Source: CBDUQI01 sp965369325 (lineage in GTDB: Bacteria > Pseudomonadota > Gammaproteobacteria > Steroidobacterales > JBCBZW01). From it: 9,317 nucleotides of DNA. The notes under the pieces were generated by a model that saw only the letters and a list, made by a program, of their open reading frames with translations, searched no databases and had not been told where the DNA came from. Positions 1 through 7,431 of the stretch are shown piece after piece (position 1 is the stretch's first letter; each line of letters starts with the position of its first letter). Location: the NCBI GenBank assembly GCA_965369325.1, contig CBDUQI010000224.1, positions 1 through 9,317 on the forward strand, in the 5' to 3' direction. The position numbers and the translations under genes were made by a program.

Positions 1-2
1 AG

Positions 3-944
3 ATCACCCGCATCCTCAACCATTTGATGTGGCTGGGCGCGCACGGGCTCGATATCGGCGCGATGACCATGTTTCTGTACTGCTTCCGCGAGCGCGAAGA
101 TCTGATGGATTGCTACGAGGCCGTGTCCGGCACGCGTATGCATGCCACGTACTACCGCCCTGGCGGTGTGTACCGGGATTTACCGGACACCATGCCCAAG
201 TATGAGGCCTCCCGCTGGCGCTCCCAGCGTGTGGCCGATGAGCTGAACGAGAAGCGCAGCTCGATGCTCGACTTTATCGAAGACTTCACAGAGCGCTTTC
301 CGGGTTGCGTGGACGAGTACGAAACCCTGCTCACCGATAACCGGATCTGGAAGCAGCGCACGGTTAATATTGGCGTGGTCACCCCGGAGCGGGCCATGCA
401 ACTGGGCTTTACCGGCCCGATGCTGCGCGGCTCAGGCATTGCTTGGGATCTGCGCAAGAAACAGCCCTACGAAGTTTACGCCAAGATGGATTTTGATATT
501 CCGGTGGGTGTTAACGGCGATTGCTACGATCGGTATCTGGTGCGGATTGAAGAGATGCGCCAGTCCAACCGCATCGTCAAACAGTGTGTGGATTGGCTGC
601 GTACCAACCCGGGCCCGGTGATGGTGAACGATCATAAAGTCAGCGCACCCACTCGTACCGAGATGAAGGACGATATGGAATCGCTCATTCATCACTTCAA
701 ACTGTTTACCGAAGGGTATTGTGCGCCGGAAGGCGACGTTTACGCCGCAGTAGAGCACCCCAAAGGTGAATTTGGCGTGTACCTAGTGTCTGACGGTGCT
801 AACAAACCTTTCCGACTCAAAGTGCGCGCCCCGGGCTTTGCACACTTGTCCGCGATGGACGAGATGGTGCGCGGTCACATGCTGGCTGATGTAGTGGCGG
901 TGATTGGCACGCAGGACATCGTTTTTGGAGAGGTTGACCGATGA
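3..944 (+). CDS. nuoD: NADH-quinone oxidoreductase subunit D, 5'-truncated by window edge
   Basis: This is the 49-kDa-type subunit of complex I, which with NuoB forms the quinone-reduction site in the peripheral arm. The reading frame is open from the first bases and ends in TGA at 942-944. It gives 313 residues, against a usual full length near 417, so roughly the first 100 residues lie upstream, including the family's conserved histidine and tyrosine at the quinone site. Visible family segments are ITRILNHLMWLGAH at in-window residues 1-14, the LDIGAMT stretch whose Asp17 matches a conserved aspartate near the quinone site (Asp139 of Thermus Nqo4, by my alignment), FREREDL, YYRPGGVYRDLP, LRGSGIAWDLRK, and the canonical C-terminus GTQDIVFGEVDR. 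The stop overlaps the nuoE start by 4 bases, so translation is probably coupled. The internal ATG at 24 is not the true start, because homology continues upstream of it. Whether NuoD is fused to NuoC, as in E. coli, cannot be judged here. Confidence 0.97.
   Translation: MTRILNHLMWLGAHGLDIGAMTMFLYCFREREDLMDCYEAVSGTRMHATYYRPGGVYRDLPDTMPKYEASRWRSQRVADELNEKRSSMLDFIEDFTERFPGCVDEYETLLTDNRIWKQRTVNIGVVTPERAMQLGFTGPMLRGSGIAWDLRKKQPYEVYAKMDFDIPVGVNGDCYDRYLVRIEEMRQSNRIVKQCVDWLRTNPGPVMVNDHKVSAPTRTEMKDDMESLIHHFKLFTEGYCAPEGDVYAAVEHPKGEFGVYLVSDGANKPFRLKVRAPGFAHLSAMDEMVRGHMLADVVAVIGTQDIVFGEVDR
927..933 (+). promoter_or_regulatory. Ribosome binding site of nuoE
   Basis: GGAGAGG lies inside the 3' end of nuoD, 7 bases before the nuoE ATG at 941. 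It is a strong Shine-Dalgarno match and supports the overlapping start. Confidence 0.75.
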
Positions 945-1444
945 GTACGGCAGCCACTGAAAACGCCAAGCTCTCACAGCACACCACTGATGAGATCGAT
1001 CATTGGATGGCCAAGTTCCCGGCGGAACAACGCCGCTCGGCCATTATCGGCGCATTGCACGCCACCCAGCATCAGAACAAAGGTTTTTTGACCGAGCAAC
1101 TGATGAATGCGGTGGCTCAGTACATGGATGTGCCGGCCGTGCAGGTGTACGAAGTGGCGGCGTTTTACTCGATGTTCGAGACCAAGCCGGTTGGCCGTCA
1201 CAGCATCTCGATATGCACCAATATCAGTTGCATGCTGCGCGGCTCAGACAAGATTGTCGGGCATATCGAAAGTAAGCTGGGCATCAAGACCGGGCAGAGC
1301 ACCGATGATGGCAAGTTTTACCTCAAGCGTGAGGAGGAGTGCCTGGCGGCATGCGTGGGCGGTCCAATGATGATGGTGGATCACGTTTATCACGAGAATC
1401 TGACGCCTGAGAAAGTTGACGAAATTCTGGATGGCATCGAATGA
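941..1444 (+). CDS. nuoE: NADH-quinone oxidoreductase subunit E (24-kDa, [2Fe-2S] N1a)
   Basis: This is the thioredoxin-like [2Fe-2S] subunit of the NADH-dehydrogenase module, which sits beside NuoF and carries the off-pathway cluster N1a. The product is 167 residues, the usual length. The four cluster ligands are present in canonical spacing: Cys92 and Cys97 (C-X4-C), then Cys134 and Cys138 (C-X3-C) in EECLAACVGGP. The family signature EVAAFYSMF is at residues 71-79, and an N-terminal helical region typical of NuoE precedes it. The ATG at 941 is set by a strong GGAGAGG ribosome site 7 bases upstream and overlaps the nuoD stop as ATGA. The gene's own stop overlaps the nuoF start in the same way. 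Nothing is odd about the sequence. Confidence 0.97.
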   Translation: MSTAATENAKLSQHTTDEIDHWMAKFPAEQRRSAIIGALHATQHQNKGFLTEQLMNAVAQYMDVPAVQVYEVAAFYSMFETKPVGRHSISICTNISCMLRGSDKIVGHIESKLGIKTGQSTDDGKFYLKREEECLAACVGGPMMMVDHVYHENLTPEKVDEILDGIE

Positions 1445-2745
1445 CGCAGCGCCAATACAATCAGGTCGCTTTTGAGACCTTCGGGCTGGAGAACTCCTGG
1501 TCGCTTGAGGCTTATCGCAGCATTGGCGGTTACCAGGCGCTGGAGAAAATTCTTCGCGACAAGGTGACGCCCGAGCAAGTGATCGACCAGCTCAAAGCTT
1601 CCGGGTTGCGTGGCCGCGGCGGCGCCGGGTTTCCGACCGGGCTCAAATGGAGCTTTATGCCGCGCACCGCCCCGGTGCAAAAGTACGTGGTGTGCAACTC
1701 TGATGAGAGCGAGCCGGGCACCTGCCATGATCGCGACATCCTGCGCTACAACCCGCACGCGCTGGTCGAGGGCATGGCCATTGCCGGTTACGCAATGGGC
1801 GCAACGATTGGCTACAACTACGTGCGCGGTGAGTTTATGGACGAGCCGTTCCCGCGCTTTGACGCCGCAGTCGGCGAGGCTTACGAGGCGGGCCTGTTGG
1901 GTAAGAACATCCAGGGCTCCGGTGTTGACTTTGATCTGTACGCCTTTTTGGGCGCCGGCGCCTATATCTGCGGTGAGGAAACCGGGTTGATCGAATCGTT
2001 GGAGGGCAAGCCTGGCCGTCCACGTTTCAAACCGCCGTTCCCGGCCAACTTCGGCCTGTACGGCAAGCCGACCACGGTGAACAACACCTATACCCTGTCC
2101 TCGGTGCCAACCATCCTGCGCAAGGGTCCGCAGTGGTTCGCCGATCTCGGGCCCAAGGGCTCGGGTGGTACGGCCATTTATTCGGTCTCCGGGCACGTGA
2201 ACAAGCCGGGTAACTATGAGTTGCCGATGGGCCTGCCGTTCAGCGAGTTGCTTGAGATCTGTGGTGGCGTACGCGACGGCAACAAACTCAAAGCGGTGAT
2301 CCCGGGTGGTTCGTCCGTGCCGGTGGTGCCGGCAGAGACCATGATGGGCGTCAATATGGACTACGATTCGTTGCGCGACATTGGCTCGGCCCTGGGCACG
2401 GGCGCCGTCGTGGTGATGGATGAGACCACTTGCATGGTGAAAATGCTGGAACGCATCTCGCGCTTTTACTACGCGGAGTCCTGTGGCCAGTGCACGCCGT
2501 GTCGCGAGGGCACTGGCTGGATGTACCGGGTAATCAAACGCATCGCGGACGGCCAGGGTAAGCAGGAAGACATCGACATGCTGGTGGATGTGGCCAACAA
2601 AATTGAGGGGCACACCATTTGCGCGTTGGGTGACGCGGCGGCCTGGCCGGTGCAGAGCTTCATTAAGCATTATCGACACGAATTTCAGTACCTGATCGAT
2701 CACGGCCGCTCAATGGTGGGTGATCCGGATCAGGTTGCGGCCTAG
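1441..2745 (+). CDS. nuoF: NADH-quinone oxidoreductase subunit F (51-kDa, FMN and NADH binding)
   Basis: This is the electron-entry subunit of complex I: it oxidises NADH with FMN and passes electrons to cluster N3. The product is 434 residues, within the normal range. The FMN/NADH glycine-rich loop GLRGRGGAGFPTGLKW is at residues 55-70, and the second nucleotide-binding segment GAGAYICGEETGL is at 171-183. The [4Fe-4S] N3 ligands are Cys348, Cys351 and Cys354 (SCGQCTPCREG) plus Cys394 (HTICALGD). In the conserved segment around 86-99 the sequence reads NSDESEPGTCHDRD. A histidine (His96) sits where many homologues, including E. coli and mitochondria, have lysine. I believe this variant occurs in some other Gammaproteobacteria. 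The ATG at 1441 overlaps the nuoE stop as ATGA, with only a weak GGATGG (1429-1434) as ribosome site, so translation probably depends partly on coupling to nuoE. Confidence 0.98.
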   Translation: MTQRQYNQVAFETFGLENSWSLEAYRSIGGYQALEKILRDKVTPEQVIDQLKASGLRGRGGAGFPTGLKWSFMPRTAPVQKYVVCNSDESEPGTCHDRDILRYNPHALVEGMAIAGYAMGATIGYNYVRGEFMDEPFPRFDAAVGEAYEAGLLGKNIQGSGVDFDLYAFLGAGAYICGEETGLIESLEGKPGRPRFKPPFPANFGLYGKPTTVNNTYTLSSVPTILRKGPQWFADLGPKGSGGTAIYSVSGHVNKPGNYELPMGLPFSELLEICGGVRDGNKLKAVIPGGSSVPVVPAETMMGVNMDYDSLRDIGSALGTGAVVVMDETTCMVKMLERISRFYYAESCGQCTPCREGTGWMYRVIKRIADGQGKQEDIDMLVDVANKIEGHTICALGDAAAWPVQSFIKHYRHEFQYLIDHGRSMVGDPDQVAA

Positions 2746-2767
2746 AAGTAACGAGTGTGTGCAAAGC

Positions 2768-4939
2768 ATGAGTGATGATGTCGTCAACATAGAGGTCAAC
2801 GGCGAACCGGTGGTGGCCCGTAAAGGGCAGATGATCATCGAGGCGACCGATGCCAGCGATAACTATGTGCCGCGTTTTTGTTATCACACTAAACTGAGCG
2901 TGGCGGCTAACTGCCGCATGTGTTTGGTTGAAGTGGAAAAGGCGCCCAAGCCATTGCCGGCTTGCGCGACGCCGGTGGCGGAGGGAATGAAGATTCATAC
3001 CCGTTCCGCGCGTGCCGTGTCAGCGCAAAAGGCGACGATGGAATTTCTGCTGATTAACCATCCGCTGGACTGCCCAATTTGCGATCAGGGCGGGGAGTGC
3101 GAGCTGCAGGATCTGGCGATGGGCTACGGCCGCGACATCTCGCGCTATGCGGAAAGCAAGCGTGTGGTCAAAGATAAAAACCTGGGCCCGTTGGTCTCCA
3201 CCGATATGACCCGCTGCATCCACTGCACGCGCTGTGTGCGTTTTGGTGAGGAGATCGCCGGCACACAGGAACTCGGCACCATGGGCCGCGGCGAGAACAT
3301 GGAGATCAGCACCTTTGTTGAGAAGTCCGTTGACCACGAGCTGTCCGGCAATATTATCGATCTTTGCCCGGTGGGCGCGCTGAACTCCAAGCCATTTCGG
3401 TTTCGCGCGCGTTCCTGGGAGATGACCCAGGCACCGCTAGTGTCACCGCATGATTGTGTGGGATCCAACATGTATGGGCATGTTCATCGCGGCAAGTTGC
3501 TGCGTGTGGTGCCGCGGGAGAACGAGCAGATTAACGAGACCTGGCTAGCCGATCGCGATCGCTTTGGTTACGCCGGGGTCTACGATGAGCAGCGGGTGTC
3601 CCTGCCCATGGTCAAACGTGATGATCAGCTGCAGGAGGCGGCGTGGGAAGATGCGCTGGAGGCTGCGGCAAGCGTGTTGCGCGAAAGCGCCGACCTGCGC
3701 GCCGATAGTGTAGGCGTGCTCGCCTCCCCGTCCTCGACCGTCGAGGAGCTGTACCTGCTGCAGAAAATCATGCGCAGTCTGGGCATTCACAATATCGACC
3801 ATCGTCTTCGCAATGGCGATTTTCGTAGCCAGGACGCCGCGCCGTTGTACCCATCGCTGGGGACCAGCATTGCGGAGTTGGAGAATTTGCAGGCGTGTCT
3901 GGTTCTTGGCAGCAACGTGCGTCGCGAAGCCCCGATTATTGCGCACCGCCTGCGCAAGCTGGCCCGCGCAGGTGGCCAGATAACTTGTGTGAACCCGACA
4001 GGTTTCGAATACACCTTCTCGATGCATCGGTATCTGGAAGCCTCTGCGAGCCAGTTTGTGTCGCAACTGGCTGCACTGGTGAACGCGGCCGCATCGATCA
4101 CTGGTAAAGCAGTGCCCGGCGCAGTGCAGGCAGCATGCGACAATGTAAACGCGGATGCAGATGCCCAATCGGTTGCCCGCAGTCTGATCGATGCCAGTGG
4201 CAGCGCGATTGTGATCGGCGCCCTGTTTACCCGCCATCCGGCTTACAGCGATCTGCGCGCGCTGAGCGATGCGTTGGGCGAACTTACCGGCGCCACCGTT
4301 GGTGAACTTAGCGAGGGGGCAAATGCCGCAGGCGCCTGTATCGCCGGTGTGTTACCGCACCGTGGCCTGGCGGCAAGCAGTACTGAAGTCGGTCTGAATG
4401 CGCAGCAAATGCTGACCGATCCGCGCGAGACCTATGTGCTGCTCAACACTGAGCCCGAATCCGACAGCCTGTGGGCTGAGCAGGCACTAGCTGCGCTTAA
4501 GAGCGCACGTCAAGTGATCGTGATCAGCCCATATCTCTCAGATGCCGCTCGTGAGTACGCGGATGTTGTGCTGCCGATCGGTACTTTCGCTGAAACCGAC
4601 GGCACCTACGTGAATATCGAGGGGCGCTGGCAGAGTTTTGCGCAAGCCGCTCACGGCGTGGGCGAGTCGCGGCCGGGATGGAAGGTGCTGCGCGTACTTG
4701 GCAACACGCTGGGACTTGAGGGATTTGATTACATGAGTGCGCAGAGCGTGCTGGGCGATGTGGAGATCGCATTCGCAGACGCCCGCAAGGTTGGTGGCAA
4801 CGGCGCACATCATCAGTTCGCAGACGTGCCGCAGGCGGTCGTCGTGGATGTGCCCATGTACGCGATCGACCCGCTGGTTCGCCGCTCCGAGCCATTGCAA
4901 CAAACGCGTGACGGTCAAGCGACCGCGGCGACGTACTAA
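2768..4939 (+). CDS. nuoG: NADH-quinone oxidoreductase subunit G (75-kDa Fe-S subunit, N7-lacking form)
   Basis: This is the large iron-sulfur subunit that carries electrons from NuoF/NuoE toward NuoI. Starting at the ATG at 2768 it has 723 residues. The N-terminal domain holds the [2Fe-2S] N1b ligands Cys38, Cys49, Cys52 and Cys66. Next come the N5 ligands His98, Cys102, Cys105 and Cys111 (H-X3-C-X2-C-X5-C), then the N4 ligands Cys150, Cys153, Cys156 and Cys200 (the last in DLCPVGAL). The rest is a degenerate molybdopterin-oxidoreductase-like domain with its typical late segment FAETDGTYVNIEGRWQSF at 607-624. The extra N7 cluster site is not intact: only Cys230 of four expected cysteines remains. 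Length and architecture resemble mitochondrial NDUFS1 and beta/gamma-type NuoG, not the roughly 900-residue enterobacterial protein. The frame is open upstream to an ATG at 2720 inside nuoF, but homology begins near VNIEVNGEPV, so 2768 fits best. A GTG at 2759 is also possible. No convincing ribosome site precedes 2768, and the gap after nuoF is 22 bases. Confidence 0.96.
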   Translation: MSDDVVNIEVNGEPVVARKGQMIIEATDASDNYVPRFCYHTKLSVAANCRMCLVEVEKAPKPLPACATPVAEGMKIHTRSARAVSAQKATMEFLLINHPLDCPICDQGGECELQDLAMGYGRDISRYAESKRVVKDKNLGPLVSTDMTRCIHCTRCVRFGEEIAGTQELGTMGRGENMEISTFVEKSVDHELSGNIIDLCPVGALNSKPFRFRARSWEMTQAPLVSPHDCVGSNMYGHVHRGKLLRVVPRENEQINETWLADRDRFGYAGVYDEQRVSLPMVKRDDQLQEAAWEDALEAAASVLRESADLRADSVGVLASPSSTVEELYLLQKIMRSLGIHNIDHRLRNGDFRSQDAAPLYPSLGTSIAELENLQACLVLGSNVRREAPIIAHRLRKLARAGGQITCVNPTGFEYTFSMHRYLEASASQFVSQLAALVNAAASITGKAVPGAVQAACDNVNADADAQSVARSLIDASGSAIVIGALFTRHPAYSDLRALSDALGELTGATVGELSEGANAAGACIAGVLPHRGLAASSTEVGLNAQQMLTDPRETYVLLNTEPESDSLWAEQALAALKSARQVIVISPYLSDAAREYADVVLPIGTFAETDGTYVNIEGRWQSFAQAAHGVGESRPGWKVLRVLGNTLGLEGFDYMSAQSVLGDVEIAFADARKVGGNGAHHQFADVPQAVVVDVPMYAIDPLVRRSEPLQQTRDGQATAATY

Positions 4940-4941
4940 GC

Positions 4942-4946
4942 AGGGG
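4942..4946 (+). promoter_or_regulatory. Ribosome binding site of nuoH
   Basis: AGGGG lies in the 15-base gap between nuoG and nuoH, 8 bases before the nuoH ATG at 4955. It supports that start. Confidence 0.6.
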
Positions 4947-4954
4947 CCGCTCAA

Positions 4955-6004
4955 ATGATAGATACATTGATGGCTACCTGGATGTCTCTGCCTGAAGCGC
5001 TGCGCACGATGGTGGTCATCACTGCGCAAATAGTGATGGTGCTGGTGCCGCTGATTCTGGCGGTCGCCTACATGACCTATGCCGAGCGCAAAGTGATCGG
5101 GTTTATGCAGGCCCGTGTCGGCCCCAACCGGGTTGGCTACAAGGGGCTGCTGCAGCCGTTTGCTGATGTCATTAAAATGCTGCTCAAAGAAATCGTGGTA
5201 CCGACTGCGTCTACCCGATTCCTGTTCATCATCGCGCCTATTCTCTCACTCGTCCCGGCCTTCGCCGCCTGGGCCGTGATGCCGTTAAGCCCGGAGTTTT
5301 CTCTGGCCAAAGTGGATGCCGGGCTGTTGTACGTGCTGGCGCTGACGTCATTGGGCGTGTATGGCGTGATCCTGGCCGGCTGGGCTAGCAACTCCAAGTA
5401 CGCTTTTCTGGGGGCCATGCGTTCGGCTGCGCAGATTGTCGCTTACGAGATTGCGATGGGCTTTGCGCTAGTGGGCGTGCTGATGGTGGGTGGAAGTCTG
5501 AATCTGGGTGAGATAGTGCAACAACAGCAGGGCAGCATTCTGCACTGGTTCTGGTTGCCGCTGTTCCCCCTGTTCGTCGTCTACTTCATCGCGGGCGTTG
5601 CCGAAACTAATCGCGCCCCGTTTGACGTGGCCGAGGGCGAATCGGAGATCGTGGCCGGCTTCCATGTGGAGTATGCCGGCATGGGTTTCGCGGTGTTCTT
5701 CCTGGCCGAATACGCCAACATGATTTTGATTGCTGCGCTCACCGCCTGCATGTTCCTGGGCGGCTGGCTGTCGCCGTTTGAGGGGGTGCCGGTAATTGGT
5801 GAGCCCAGCTTTCTTTGGTTAGGGCTGAAAACTTCCTTGATGTTGTTTTTCTTCCTGTGGTTCCGTGCAACTTTCCCGCGCTATCGCTATGACCAGATCA
5901 TGCGCTTGGGCTGGAAGGTGTTCATCCCGGTGACCATCGTGTGGATTGTGGTCGAAGGCGTCCTGATCCATTTCCGTGTTTCACCGTGGTTTGATCTGGG
6001 GTAA
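4955..6004 (+). CDS. nuoH: NADH-quinone oxidoreductase subunit H (ND1-type membrane subunit)
   Basis: This is the ND1 homologue, an integral membrane protein that docks the peripheral arm and forms much of the quinone tunnel and the first polar path to the membrane. The product is 349 residues, a normal length, with about eight hydrophobic spans, the first at about residues 19-40. Conserved landmarks are TYAERKV at 41-47, GPNRVGYKGLLQPFAD at 56-71, LGAMRSAAQIVAYE at 152-165, the ND1 signature AETNRAPFDVAEGESE at 216-231 with its cluster of acidic residues, GFHVEYAGMGFA at 235-246, and FRATFPRYRYD at 303-313. The start is supported by AGGGG 8 bases upstream. Only 5 bases separate its stop from nuoI. 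Confidence 0.98.
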   Translation: MIDTLMATWMSLPEALRTMVVITAQIVMVLVPLILAVAYMTYAERKVIGFMQARVGPNRVGYKGLLQPFADVIKMLLKEIVVPTASTRFLFIIAPILSLVPAFAAWAVMPLSPEFSLAKVDAGLLYVLALTSLGVYGVILAGWASNSKYAFLGAMRSAAQIVAYEIAMGFALVGVLMVGGSLNLGEIVQQQQGSILHWFWLPLFPLFVVYFIAGVAETNRAPFDVAEGESEIVAGFHVEYAGMGFAVFFLAEYANMILIAALTACMFLGGWLSPFEGVPVIGEPSFLWLGLKTSLMLFFFLWFRATFPRYRYDQIMRLGWKVFIPVTIVWIVVEGVLIHFRVSPWFDLG

Positions 6005-6009
6005 CTAGC

Positions 6010-6498
6010 ATGAGTGCTCTCGGCAACGTCGCCAAGACGTTCTTTTTGACTGAACTGCGCCAAGGGATGGGCGTGACCTTGCGCAACTTCTTCAAACGCA
6101 AAGTCACCGTGTACTACCCGGAAGAGAAGACACCGCAGTCGGTTCGCTTTCGTGGCCTGCACGCGCTGCGCCGTTATCCCAACGGCGAGGAGCGCTGCAT
6201 TGCCTGCAAATTATGCGAGGCGGTCTGCCCGGCATTGGCTATCACGATTGAATCGGACATGCGTGATGATGGTACCCGCCGCACCACTCGTTACGATATT
6301 GATCTGTTCAAGTGCATTTATTGCGGGTTTTGCGAAGAGGCCTGTCCGGTGGACGCCATCGTGGAAACACGCATTCACGAGTACCACATGGAGAACCGTG
6401 GTGAGAACATCATGAGCAAGGACAAGCTGCTTGCTGTGGGTGACAAGTACGAGCCGATGATCGCTGCCGACAGAGCAGCCGATTCGGCGTATCGCTGA
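6010..6498 (+). CDS. nuoI: NADH-quinone oxidoreductase subunit I (TYKY, two [4Fe-4S] clusters)
   Basis: This is the 8Fe ferredoxin-type subunit that holds clusters N6a and N6b and passes electrons from NuoG toward terminal cluster N2 in NuoB. The product is 162 residues, the short form common in alpha-, beta- and some gammaproteobacteria. Two C-X2-C-X2-C-X3-C-P motifs are intact: Cys63, 66, 69 and 73 (CIACKLCEAVCP) and Cys102, 105, 108 and 112 (CIYCGFCEEACP). The N-terminal segment before them, with FFLTELRQGMGVTLRNFF, matches the membrane-surface helix of the family, and RYPNGEERC precedes the first motif as expected. The start follows nuoH by 5 bases. The only ribosome-site candidate is GGGG at 5998-6001, at the end of nuoH. 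Confidence 0.98.
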   Translation: MSALGNVAKTFFLTELRQGMGVTLRNFFKRKVTVYYPEEKTPQSVRFRGLHALRRYPNGEERCIACKLCEAVCPALAITIESDMRDDGTRRTTRYDIDLFKCIYCGFCEEACPVDAIVETRIHEYHMENRGENIMSKDKLLAVGDKYEPMIAADRAADSAYR

Positions 6499-6507
6499 GG
6501 CGAAGGT

Positions 6508-6513
6508 GAGAGG
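6508..6513 (+). promoter_or_regulatory. Ribosome binding site of nuoJ (decides a GTG start)
   Basis: GAGAGG is 6 bases before the GTG at 6520, and AAGG at 6503-6506 offers a second weaker match. The placement supports GTG as initiator, since the first in-frame ATG (Met47, at about 6658) would remove the first two membrane segments. Confidence 0.7.
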
Positions 6514-6519
6514 TCGCAG

Positions 6520-7122
6520 GTGCTTCAGATAACGCTGTTCTATATTCTCTCCGCCGTGCTTCTGGCTGCGGCGATCGGGGTCATCACATCCCGCAACACC
6601 GTGTATTCGGCGTTGTTCCTGGTGCTGGCATTTGTGTGCAGCTCCGGCTTGTGGTTGATGGCTGATGCGGAGTTTCTGGCCATTGCGCTGGTACTAGTCT
6701 ACGTCGGCGCAGTGATGGTGCTATTCCTATTCGTGGTCATGATGCTTGACGTGAACGTAGAGGAACTGCGCAAGGGTTTTACCCGCTACGCACCACTTGG
6801 TGTACTGACGGCGCTGGTGGTGATCGCCGAGATCGCCTACGTGGTGTGGCACAAGAAACTCGGCCTGCCGGATGCCGCAGTGGCGGCCCGGCCTGCGGGT
6901 TACAGTAATACCGAGGCGCTGGGCAGCGTGTTGTATACAGAACACTTTTACCCGTTCGAACTGGCCGCAGTCATCTTGCTGGTGGCGATCGTGGCTGCCA
7001 TCGTACTGACGATGCGCCGTCGTCGCGGGCTGGTGCAGCAGGACATTGCGAAACAGGTGGCGGTGCGCGCCGAGGACAGAGTGCGACTGGTGAAGATGTC
7101 CGCTGAGGAGCCCAAGTCATGA
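6520..7122 (+). CDS. nuoJ: NADH-quinone oxidoreductase subunit J (ND6-type membrane subunit)
   Basis: This is the ND6 homologue, a small membrane subunit next to NuoK and NuoH. Its third helix is a conformational element that helps link quinone reduction to proton pumping. The product is 200 residues, near the usual length, and begins with GTG. Five hydrophobic spans are visible, at roughly 4-22, 28-47, 52-76, 91-110 and 146-166. The third holds the conserved segment LVLVYVGAVMVLFLFVVMMLD (residues 57-77), with Tyr61 and the Gly-Ala-Val stretch where the family's pi-bulge lies. Glu51 precedes it. The C-terminal 34 residues are charged and start with a RRRR run at 166-169. The stop overlaps the nuoK start as ATGA. 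Confidence 0.95.
   Translation: MLQITLFYILSAVLLAAAIGVITSRNTVYSALFLVLAFVCSSGLWLMADAEFLAIALVLVYVGAVMVLFLFVVMMLDVNVEELRKGFTRYAPLGVLTALVVIAEIAYVVWHKKLGLPDAAVAARPAGYSNTEALGSVLYTEHFYPFELAAVILLVAIVAAIVLTMRRRRGLVQQDIAKQVAVRAEDRVRLVKMSAEEPKS
7105..7110 (+). promoter_or_regulatory. Ribosome binding site of nuoK
   Basis: GAGGAG lies within the nuoJ 3' end, 8 bases before the nuoK ATG at 7119. It is a strong match that supports the overlapping start over the ATG two codons later (7125). Confidence 0.7.
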
Positions 7123-7424
7123 ATATGCTCTCGCACTATCTGGTGCTGGGCGGTTTGCTGTTCAGCCTTGCGGTGGCTGGCGTATTCCTGAACCGCAAGA
7201 ACGTGATCTTGTTGCTCATGTGCATCGAGTTGATGTTGCTCTCGGTGAACTTTAACTTTATTGCGTTCTCGCGCTACACCGGCGATCTGGGCGGGCAGGT
7301 GTTTGTGTTTTTTATACTCACCGTGGCCGCGGCTGAGGCGGCGATTGGGTTGGCGATTCTGGTGGTCTTGTTCCGCAGTCGCCGCAGCATCAACGTCGAT
7401 GATCTCGACTCGATGAAGGGGTGA
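7119..7424 (+). CDS. nuoK: NADH-quinone oxidoreductase subunit K (ND4L-type membrane subunit)
   Basis: This is the ND4L homologue, a three-helix membrane subunit that forms part of the fourth proton-transfer path between NuoH/J and the antiporter-like subunits. The product is 101 residues, the standard length. Its two key buried carboxylates are present: Glu37 in MCIELML and Glu73 in AAAEAAIGLAI, matching E. coli Glu36 and Glu72. Hydrophobic spans are at about 5-24, 28-50 and 61-85. The C-terminus (RRSINVDDLDSMKG) is the usual polar tail. Translation is probably coupled to nuoJ through the ATGA overlap, helped by a strong GAGGAG site. Confidence 0.98.
   Translation: MNMLSHYLVLGGLLFSLAVAGVFLNRKNVILLLMCIELMLLSVNFNFIAFSRYTGDLGGQVFVFFILTVAAAEAAIGLAILVVLFRSRRSINVDDLDSMKG
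7416..7421 (+). promoter_or_regulatory. Ribosome binding site of nuoL (decides a GTG start)
   Basis: AAGGGG at the very end of nuoK is 10 bases before the GTG at 7432. The spacing is slightly long but acceptable. No in-frame ATG occurs until well inside the first membrane segments, so this pair is the best start. Confidence 0.55.
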
Positions 7425-7431
7425 CGGCGCG

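Noticed and set aside
1390..2703. A 437-codon open frame on the minus strand, antisense to almost all of nuoF.
   Set aside because: It lies exactly opposite a strongly conserved gene with intact NuoF motifs. Its translation is rich in His, Arg, Ala and Val without any recognisable domain, as expected for the complement of GC-rich coding DNA in a frame where stop codons are rare. I see no ribosome site or independent context for it.
2746..2767. Possible internal promoter or processing site between nuoF and nuoG.
   Set aside because: The gap is only 22 bases and shows no convincing -10/-35 pair or hairpin.
3545..4237. A 230-codon open frame on the minus strand inside nuoG.
   Set aside because: It is fully antisense to NuoG coding sequence, has no recognisable motif, and has the composition of a shadow frame.
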